Below the pieces are notes generated by a model. The model did not search any database. It was not told the DNA's origin and saw only the letters and a list, made by a program, of their open reading frames with translations. The position numbers and the translations under genes are program-made. DNA of 64,000 bases from Alicycliphilus sp. UBA6560 (GTDB lineage: Bacteria; Pseudomonadota; Gammaproteobacteria; Burkholderiales; Burkholderiaceae_C): contig DJJU01000013.1 of NCBI GenBank assembly GCA_002434305.1, positions 186,001 to 250,000 of the forward strand, given 5' to 3'. Shown here in pieces: positions 58,594 through 64,000 of the stretch; position 1 is the stretch's first letter, and each line of letters opens with the position of its first letter.

Positions 58594-59583
58594 TCACGGC
58601 GCCGGGCCGCGCGCCCAGAAGTCGCTCTGGGCGTAATGTTGCCTCAGGTAGTCGATCCACAGGCGCACGCGCAGCGGCAGGTGCTTGCGTTGCGGAAAGA
58701 CCATGTAGATGCCGTTGGGCGGCGCGGCGAAGTCTTCCAGCACGGCGCACAGGCGCCCGGCGGCGATCTCCGACTCCACCTCCCAGGTGCTGCGCCAGGC
58801 GATGCCCCAGCCGCCCAGGCACCAGTCGTGCAGCACCTGCCCGTCCGAGCAGTCCAGCGGACCGCCCGGCTTGAAGTGCACCACCTCGTCGCCGCCCCCG
58901 TCGCCCCGCGGCACGCCCGCGCCCGCAAGGGCGCCTTCCCGTTCTTGCCCGCTGGCGGTTCGCGGAACGCGAAACGCCCAGCCACGCGTTTGCGAGGCGT
59001 CGCTGGACAGCGTCAGGCAGTCGTGCTGGGCCAGTTCACCCGGATGCTGCGGCGTGCCGCGACGGCGCAGGTATTCGGGCGTGGCCACGCACAGGCGCCG
59101 GTTGTCGGCCATGCGCACGCTGACCAGCGACGAGTCCGGCAGGTCGCCCACGCGCACGGCGCAGTCATAGCCCTCGCCGGCCAGGTCCACCACGCGGTCG
59201 GACAGGTTCAGCGAGATGGTCACGTCCGGGTGCAGGTCGCGAAACAGCGGCACCAGCGGCGCCACGTGCCGGCGCCCGAAGCCGGCGGGCGCGGTGATGC
59301 GCAGGTGGCCCGTGGCCTTGAGGCCGCCGGCCGAGACGCTGGCCTCGGCATTGGCCACGTCGGCCAGCAGGCGCTGGCAGTCCTCAAGAAAGGCGCTGCC
59401 CTCGTGCGTGAGGGTGATGCGCCGCGTGGTGCGCATCAGCAGCTTGACGCCCAAGTGCTCCTCCAACGCGTCCAGGCGCCGGCCCATGATGGCCGGGGCC
59501 ACGCCCTCGGCACGTGCCGCCGCCGTCAGGCTGCCGCGCGTGGCCACGGAGACGAAGGACTCGAAGGCTTTGAGTTTGTCCAT
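58594..59583 (-). CDS. LysR-type regulator with inserted loop in effector domain
   Basis: The N-terminal HTH (FESFVSVATRGSLTAAARAEG, then RRLDALEEHLGVKLL) and the effector domain (HLRITAPAGFGRRHVAPLV, DRVVDLAGEGYDCAVRVGDL) are of the CrgA/DmlR LysR subgroup. The length of 329 residues exceeds the usual 300. The excess is an insertion at about residues 207-231 (PRTASGQEREGALAGAG and onwards), rich in Gly and charged residues and replacing the usual strand-loop. It may be a tolerated insertion or a small frameshift-and-return. The DUF2214 gene lies downstream. The target is unknown. Confidence 0.88.
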   Translation of the reverse strand: MDKLKAFESFVSVATRGSLTAAARAEGVAPAIMGRRLDALEEHLGVKLLMRTTRRITLTHEGSAFLEDCQRLLADVANAEASVSAGGLKATGHLRITAPAGFGRRHVAPLVPLFRDLHPDVTISLNLSDRVVDLAGEGYDCAVRVGDLPDSSLVSVRMADNRRLCVATPEYLRRRGTPQHPGELAQHDCLTLSSDASQTRGWAFRVPRTASGQEREGALAGAGVPRGDGGGDEVVHFKPGGPLDCSDGQVLHDWCLGGWGIAWRSTWEVESEIAAGRLCAVLEDFAAPPNGIYMVFPQRKHLPLRVRLWIDYLRQHYAQSDFWARGPAP

Positions 59584-59628
59584 GGTGTGGCGGCAGTGGG
59601 CGAAAGAGAAGGGCGGAGGTTTATGTAT

Positions 59629-59678
59629 GAAAACAGGCTCTAGCGCACGTGGAATAAGCGCGGATAGCTATATTTTTT
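59629..59678. repeat. Comamonadaceae palindromic repeat upstream of LysR gene
   Basis: AAAACAGGCTCTAGCGCACG followed by TGGAATAAGCGCGGATAGC is a diverged copy with the typical right edge GATAGCTAT. Confidence 0.6.
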
Positions 59679-59825
59679 GAATTCTCTGCCCGTCCGCAGG
59701 CGGCTGCGGCCAGGCTGTGTTCACAGTGTGGTTGATTTTTGCAAAAAAGTCATTAGTTAAGAGATATTGCGCTTCTTTATGGATAGAAATATTTCCAATA
59801 GAGTGTGCAACAAGGCTTTTTTTGC

Positions 59826-59856
59826 GGGCAGGGCTTGCCTTTTGCAGGCCCTGCCC
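59826..59856 (+). promoter_or_regulatory. Hairpin in the 5' leader of glcB
   Basis: GGGCAGGGC (59826-59834) pairs with GCCCTGCCC (59848-59856). It lies about 40 bases before the glcB start. There is no T-tract after it, so it looks like a leader element rather than a terminator. Confidence 0.4.
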
Positions 59857-59895
59857 TTCTCATCGTCCAACTGTTTTGCAAGGGGGTTGATCCAC

Positions 59896-62100
59896 ATGAC
59901 CGCACGTACCCAAGTCCACGGCCTGCAGGTAGCAGGTGAACTGCACGACTTCATCAACCAGGAGGTCCTGCCGGGCACCGGCGTGTCGCCCGAGGCCTTC
60001 TGGAAGGGCTTCGACGCCATCGTGGCCGACCTGGCGCCCAAGAACGCTGCCCTGCTCGCCGAGCGCGACCGCCTGCAAAAAGAGCTGGACACCTGGCACA
60101 AGGCCAACCCCGGCCCCATCAAGGACATGGCCGCCTACCGCCAGTTCCTGACGCAGATCGGCTATCTGGTCGAGGCCCCGAAGGACGCGCAGGCCACCAC
60201 CACGAACGTGGACGCCGAGCTGGCGCAACAGGCCGGCCCGCAGCTGGTGGTGCCCATCCTGAACGCCCGCTACGCCCTGAATGCCGCCAACGCGCGCTGG
60301 GGTTCGCTGTACGACGCGCTGTACGGCACCGACGTGATCGACGAGGCCGATGGCGCCGAGAAGGGCCGCGGCTACAACCCCCAGCGCGGCGAGAAGGTGA
60401 TTGCCTTTGCCCGCAACTTCCTGGACCAGGCCGCGCCGCTGGCGCAGGGTTCGCACAAGGATGCGGCCGGCTACCGTATAGAGGGCGGCCGGCTGGTGGT
60501 CAGCCTGAAGGACGGCGCCACTACCGGCCTGAAGGACGCGGCGCAGTTCGTCGGCTACCAGGGCGAGGCGGGCGACCCGAAGTCCGTGCTGCTGGTCAAC
60601 AATGGCCTGCACATCGACATCCGCATCGATCGCGCCACGCCCATTGGCAAGGGCGACGCGGCCGGCGTGTCCGACGTGGTGGTGGAGGCCGCGCTGTCCA
60701 CCATCCTCGACCTGGAGGACTCGGTGGCCGCCGTGGACGCGGAGGACAAGACCCTGGGCTACCGCAACTGGCTGGGCATCCTGAAGGGTACGCTGACCGA
60801 GACGTTCCAGAAGGACGGCAAGGCCCTGACGCGCGGCCTGAACCCGGACCGCGAGTACACCGGTGCCGACGGCCAGCCGGTCAAGCTGCATGGCCGCTCG
60901 CTCATGTTCCTGCGCAACGTCGGCCACCTGATGACCAACCCGGCCATCCTCTGGGGCGCCGAGGGCAAGGAAATCCCCGAGGGCATCCTGGACGCCATGG
61001 TCACCACGGCGATCGCCATCCACGACCTGAAGGGCCACGGCGCGAACGGCCTGCGCAACTCGCGCACCGGCAGCGTCTACATCGTCAAGCCCAAGATGCA
61101 CGGCCCGGCCGAGGCGGCCTTCGCCAACGAGCTGTTCGGCCGCGTGGAGCAGGTGCTGGGCCTGCCCGAGAACACCGTCAAGCTGGGCATCATGGACGAG
61201 GAGCGCCGCACCTCGGTCAACCTGAAGGCCTGTATCGCCGCCGCACCGGCGCGCGTGGCCTTCATCAACACCGGTTTCCTGGACCGCACCGGCGACGAGA
61301 TGCACACCGCCATGCAGGCCGGCCCGATGATCCGCAAGGGCGACATGAAGACCAGCGCCTGGATCCAGGCCTACGAGCGCAACAACGTGCTGGTGGGCCT
61401 GTCCATGGGCCTGTCCGGCCGTGCGCAGATCGGCAAGGGCATGTGGGCCGCGCCCGACCTCATGAAGGCCATGCTGGAGCAAAAAATCGGCCACCCCAAG
61501 GCCGGCGCCAACACCGCCTGGGTGCCCAACCCTACGGGCGCCACGCTGCACGCGCTGCACTACCACCAGGTCAACGTGAAGGACGTGCAGGCCGAACTGC
61601 TGAAGGTGGACGCCGAGGCCGAACGCGACAACCTGCTGACCGGCCTGCTCACGGTGCCCGTCAGCGCCAACCCGAACTGGTCCGACGAGGAAAAGCAGCA
61701 GGAGCTGGACAACAACATCCAGGGCATCCTGGGCTACGTGGTGCGCTGGATCGACCAGGGCGTGGGCTGCTCCAAGGTGCCCGACATCAACGACATCGGC
61801 TTGATGGAAGACCGCGCCACGCTGCGCATCTCCAGCCAGCACGTGGCCAACTGGCTGCTGCACGGCGTGGTGACCGAGGCCCAGGTGCGCGCCACGTTCG
61901 AGCGCATGGCCGCCAAGGTGGACGCGCAGAACGCCGGCGACCCGCTGTACCAGAAGATGGCCGGCCGCTTTGCCGTCTCCGCCGCCTACCAGGCCGCCTG
62001 CGATCTGGTCTTCAAGGGCGTGGAGCAGCCCAGCGGCTACACCGAGCCGCTGCTGCACGCCTGGCGCCTGAAGGTGAAGGCCGGCACGGCGCAGCGCTGA
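59896..62100 (+). CDS. glcB: Malate synthase G
   Basis: The enzyme condenses glyoxylate with acetyl-CoA to malate, the second step of the glyoxylate bypass. The 734-residue length and the order of motifs (VPILNARYALNAANARWGSLYDALYG, HIDIRIDR, STILDLEDSVAAVDAEDK, SLMFLRNVGHLM, YIVKPKMHGPAEAA, MDEERRTSVNLKACI, GMWAAPDLM, NPTGATLHALHYH) are those of the G-type enzyme (about 720 residues) rather than the shorter A-type. AGGGGG lies before the chosen ATG at 59896; an earlier in-frame start would add an untypical leader. The gene has its own promoter region and a terminator after it. Confidence 0.96.
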   Translation: MTARTQVHGLQVAGELHDFINQEVLPGTGVSPEAFWKGFDAIVADLAPKNAALLAERDRLQKELDTWHKANPGPIKDMAAYRQFLTQIGYLVEAPKDAQATTTNVDAELAQQAGPQLVVPILNARYALNAANARWGSLYDALYGTDVIDEADGAEKGRGYNPQRGEKVIAFARNFLDQAAPLAQGSHKDAAGYRIEGGRLVVSLKDGATTGLKDAAQFVGYQGEAGDPKSVLLVNNGLHIDIRIDRATPIGKGDAAGVSDVVVEAALSTILDLEDSVAAVDAEDKTLGYRNWLGILKGTLTETFQKDGKALTRGLNPDREYTGADGQPVKLHGRSLMFLRNVGHLMTNPAILWGAEGKEIPEGILDAMVTTAIAIHDLKGHGANGLRNSRTGSVYIVKPKMHGPAEAAFANELFGRVEQVLGLPENTVKLGIMDEERRTSVNLKACIAAAPARVAFINTGFLDRTGDEMHTAMQAGPMIRKGDMKTSAWIQAYERNNVLVGLSMGLSGRAQIGKGMWAAPDLMKAMLEQKIGHPKAGANTAWVPNPTGATLHALHYHQVNVKDVQAELLKVDAEAERDNLLTGLLTVPVSANPNWSDEEKQQELDNNIQGILGYVVRWIDQGVGCSKVPDINDIGLMEDRATLRISSQHVANWLLHGVVTEAQVRATFERMAAKVDAQNAGDPLYQKMAGRFAVSAAYQAACDLVFKGVEQPSGYTEPLLHAWRLKVKAGTAQR

Positions 62101-62102
62101 TG

Positions 62103-62160
62103 CGCTATTGAAAAAGTAGCTGGCGGCGCTTGTCGGACGGGCGCTGCAACCACTTTTCTT
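62103..62160. repeat. Comamonadaceae palindromic repeat after glcB
   Basis: GCTATTGAAAAAGTAGCTGG followed by CGGCGCTTGTCGGACGG and GCAACCACTTTTC is a full copy directly after the glcB stop. Confidence 0.8.
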
Positions 62161-62162
62161 CT

Positions 62163-62188
62163 ACAACGGCACCTGCGGGTGCCGTTGT
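62163..62188 (+). terminator. Stem-loop terminator of glcB
   Basis: ACAACGGCACC (62163-62173) pairs with GGTGCCGTTGT (62178-62188) around TGCG, followed by CTTT. The T-tract is short. Confidence 0.65.
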
Positions 62189-62212
62189 CTTTGGCGCCCT
62201 ACACTTGTGGCC

Positions 62213-62446
62213 ATGCCTGCCATCGACACCACGCTCTGCCCGCTGTGCGGCCAGGCCAATGCCTGCGCCATGGCCGCCGGCCTGCCCGCGGCAGACTGCT
62301 GGTGCATGGCTGCCCCCGTCTCGCGCGCGGCGCTGGCCCGGGTGCCCGAGCCGCAGCGCGGCAAGCGCTGCATCTGCCCGCACTGTGCACGCGAAGTGCC
62401 GGCCGCGGCCGCCGATAAGATTCCGCCTTCGTCACCACCCTTTTGA
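62213..62446 (+). CDS. Small cysteine-rich CWC-type protein
   Basis: The gene encodes 77 residues. Cysteines are arranged CPLCGQANACAMA, then ADCWCMAAP and RCICPHCAREV, the pattern of the cysteine-rich CWC family, which probably binds zinc or forms a compact metal-stabilised fold. No signal peptide is present. I chose the ATG at 62213; a GTG two codons earlier would change nothing essential. It is followed after 12 bases by a tautomerase gene. Confidence 0.8.
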   Translation: MPAIDTTLCPLCGQANACAMAAGLPAADCWCMAAPVSRAALARVPEPQRGKRCICPHCAREVPAAAADKIPPSSPPF

Positions 62447-62458
62447 GGAGCCCACCCC

Positions 62459-62647
62459 ATGCCCACCTACCACATCGAAATGATGGAAGGCCGCACCGTC
62501 GAGCAAAAGCGCAAGCTGGCCGAGGAGATCACCCGCGTCTCCGTCGAGGTGCTGGGCGGCTCGCCCGAGTCGGTGGACATCTTGATCACCGACGTCAAGC
62601 GTGAAAACTGGGCCACGGGCGGCAAGCTCTGGCTGGACCGTCAATAA
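62459..62647 (+). CDS. 4-oxalocrotonate tautomerase family protein
   Basis: The gene encodes 62 residues. Proline after the initiator Met (MPTYHIEMMEGRT) is the catalytic base of the family after Met removal. The helix KRKLAEEITRVSVEVLGGSPESV and the strand VDILITDVKRENWATGGKLW are typical, including the Arg in the KREN segment. Such small enzymes act as hexamers on unsaturated keto acids; the substrate here is unknown. GAGGAG precedes the start. Confidence 0.9.
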   Translation: MPTYHIEMMEGRTVEQKRKLAEEITRVSVEVLGGSPESVDILITDVKRENWATGGKLWLDRQ

Positions 62648-62669
62648 GCAGCCTTTAGAGCAACGCCCC

Positions 62670-63440
62670 ATGTGCCAGCTCCTGGGCATGAACGCCAACA
62701 CGCCCACGGACGTGACGTTCAGCTTCACCGGCTTCGCCCAGCGCGCCGGGCGCACGGCCGACCATACAGATGGCTGGGGCATCGCCTTCTTCGAGGGCCA
62801 GGGTGTGCGCCATTTCGTGGACCACGCCCGGGCGCTAGATTCGCCCGTGGCCGAGCTGATCCGCCGCTATCCCATCAAGAGCTGCAACGTCATCTCCCAC
62901 ATCCGCAAGGCGACGCAAGGCGCCGTGCAGCTGGCCAACTGCCACCCCTTCGTGCGCGAGCTGTGGGGCCATTACTGGGTGTTCGCGCACAACGGCGATC
63001 TGAAGGACTTCCGCCCGCGGCTGCACGGGCACTTCCACCCGGTGGGCACCACCGACAGCGAGCACGCCTTCTGCTGGCTGATGCAGGAGCTGTCCAAGTC
63101 GCACGCCGGCATGCCGCCGGTGCAAGAGCTGACGCTGACCCTGCAGGAACTGGCCGCGCACATCGCGCCGCACGGCACCTTCAACTTCCTGCTGTCCAAC
63201 GGCCAGGCGCTGTGGGCGCACGCCAGCACCCATCTGCATTACATCGAGCGCCACCACCCCTTCGCCGTGGCCCGGCTGGCCGACGAGGATCTGCAGGTGG
63301 ATTTCGAGCCGCTGACCACGCCCAGCGACCGCGTGGCCGTCATCGCCACCGCGCCGCTGACCAACAACGAGCAGTGGACCGCCTTCGCACCGGGCGAACT
63401 GGGCGTGTTCGTGCAGGGCCAGCGGCTGCGCGCCGGCTGA
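62670..63440 (+). CDS. Class II glutamine amidotransferase (YafJ-like)
   Basis: The gene encodes 256 residues. Cys2 (MCQLLGMNANTPTDV) becomes the N-terminal nucleophile after Met removal. Motifs include FAQRAGRTADHTDGWGIAFFE, SHIRKATQGAVQLANCHPF, FAHNGDLKDFRP, TTDSEHAFCWLM and TFNFLLSNGQALWAH, and it ends with APLTNNEQWTAFAPGELGVF. The family (Gn-AT class II, YafJ) is stand-alone, with an uncertain substrate. It is the last gene of a short run after glcB. Confidence 0.92.
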   Translation: MCQLLGMNANTPTDVTFSFTGFAQRAGRTADHTDGWGIAFFEGQGVRHFVDHARALDSPVAELIRRYPIKSCNVISHIRKATQGAVQLANCHPFVRELWGHYWVFAHNGDLKDFRPRLHGHFHPVGTTDSEHAFCWLMQELSKSHAGMPPVQELTLTLQELAAHIAPHGTFNFLLSNGQALWAHASTHLHYIERHHPFAVARLADEDLQVDFEPLTTPSDRVAVIATAPLTNNEQWTAFAPGELGVFVQGQRLRAG

Positions 63441-63468
63441 CCGCTGCGGCCCTCGGCTTGCTGGCGCC

Positions 63469-64000
63469 TTACTTCTTCGGCGTGCCGTCCTTGTTGTAGC
63501 GCGGCGCGTCGTGCGTGGCGTTCTTCTGGTCCTTGCCGTTCATGCTCTGGTCCAGCTGCTCGGCCAGCGTCAGGTGCTCACGCAGCGTGGGCAGGGTCTT
63601 GTCGGCGAAGGCCTTCACATCCGCGTCATGCCCCTTGCTGGCGGCCTTCTCGAACAGCTTGATGGTGTCGCGGTGGGCCTTGGGGCCCAGGCTATCGATG
63701 TAGCTCTTGTCGAACTTGGCGCCCTCGTGCGTGGAGAGCAGCTTGAGCTTGCCCTTTTGCACCATCGACGGGCCGTCGGGCAGCTTGTGGTTCTTGGCCG
63801 AAGCCAGGGCCTGCAGCTGCTGCGCGGCGGCCGTGTGGTCATCGATCATGCGCTGGGCAAAGCTCTTGACGGCGTCGCTCTGGCCCTTTTGCAGCGCCAG
63901 CTTGGCGGCCTCGACTTCGTAGTGGCCGGCGTGGGCCGCGTCATCCATGAAGGACGCATCGGCGTGCGCCGGCTTGGACGCGCTGGCCGCCGGGGCGGCC
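63469..64000 (-). CDS. DUF4142 family exported protein, cut by window end
   Basis: The frame stays open to the window edge. Translation of the last bases gives ...AAPAASASKPAHADASF before the internal Met at 63948, so the N-terminal signal region lies outside. The DUF4142 features are EVEAAKLALQKGQSDAVKSFAQRMIDDHTAAAQQLQALA, then KFDKSYIDSLGPKAHRDTIKLFEKAASKGHDADVKAFADKTLPTLREHL. This family is an exported four-helix ferritin-like fold of unknown function. It is convergent with the YafJ-type gene. Confidence 0.85.
   Translation of the reverse strand, partial: AAPAASASKPAHADASFMDDAAHAGHYEVEAAKLALQKGQSDAVKSFAQRMIDDHTAAAQQLQALASAKNHKLPDGPSMVQKGKLKLLSTHEGAKFDKSYIDSLGPKAHRDTIKLFEKAASKGHDADVKAFADKTLPTLREHLTLAEQLDQSMNGKDQKNATHDAPRYNKDGTPKK

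Larger units (their letters stand above)
59584..59895. other. Intergenic region with the glcB leader and promoter area
   Basis: About 310 bases between divergent LysR and glcB genes. The left part holds a repeat copy, the middle is AT-rich with possible promoter hexamers (for example TTGATT at 59732-59737 with TAGTTA at 59754-59759, or TTGCAA at 59739-59744 with GATATT at 59763-59768), and a perfect palindrome GAAATATTTC lies at 59786-59795. The right part has the leader hairpin. Confidence 0.5.

Noticed and set aside
1..64000. CRISPR array, tRNA or rRNA genes, integrase or insertion sequences
   Set aside because: No regularly spaced direct repeats, no tRNA-like cloverleaf with conserved loops and no transposase or integrase frames were seen by eye. 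A dedicated tRNA scan could still find one I missed.

Overview
The window is high-GC DNA with the gene order, protein families and intergenic repeats of a betaproteobacterium of the family Comamonadaceae (Acidovorax, Alicycliphilus, Melaminivora and relatives). The pointers are a Bug/TctC solute receptor, IPTL-CTERM surface proteins, a trp cluster with a chorismate mutase, and many copies of the short palindromic repeat built around AGCTGCCAGCGCTTG that is common in this family. Genus is an inference. No rRNA, tRNA, CRISPR array, integrase or transposase gene was seen. The first and last genes are cut by the window edges.

Layout: 1-3 kb holds the tail of an alpha/beta hydrolase, a zinc deacylase and its overlapping Bug receptor. 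3.0-6.6 kb is an accessory island of visibly lower GC with three secreted-protein genes in a row (an IPTL-type anchored beta-rich protein, a small exported protein and a protein with a tail-fibre-like C-terminal domain) and about 600 bases of unassigned DNA. 6.6-21.3 kb is mostly housekeeping: LysR, pyrF, an EamA exporter, two lipoproteins, pgk, azlCD, fmt/lipoprotein/def, LysM protein, dprA, ung and a large PAS-GGDEF protein. 21.4-25.9 kb is the trp cluster trpE-aroQ-trpG-trpD-small membrane protein-trpC. 26.3-45.8 kb mixes a chalcone-isomerase-like protein, a chemoreceptor, gph, rpe, apaG, a membrane protein of the 'site-specific recombinase' family, an antiporter/YbdK pair, thiL, a DUF4139 protein, pgpA/pncC, a MurA paralogue, a nitrilase, a PIN protein and an RNA methyltransferase. 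45.9-50.5 kb is one very long gene for a secreted M36 metalloprotease with an IPTL-CTERM anchor. 50.7-58 kb carries thioesterase, rpoN, lptBA, dsbA, SPOR, argS and psiF genes. 58-64 kb has DUF2214, a LysR regulator, glcB (malate synthase G), small proteins, a YafJ-type amidotransferase and a DUF4142 protein.

The most unusual signal is the repeat family. About 16 copies lie in 64 kb. Several supply the stop codon or last residues of genes (trpG, ung, the GGDEF gene, the kinase-like gene), and others sit in frame inside conserved enzymes (gph, thiL, rlmL-type methyltransferase, rpoN) or at the N-terminus of pncC. A second element of 169 bases with inverted ends supplies the stop codon of the SPOR gene. 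Two proteins far apart carry IPTL-type sorting anchors, which implies a sorting system elsewhere in the genome.
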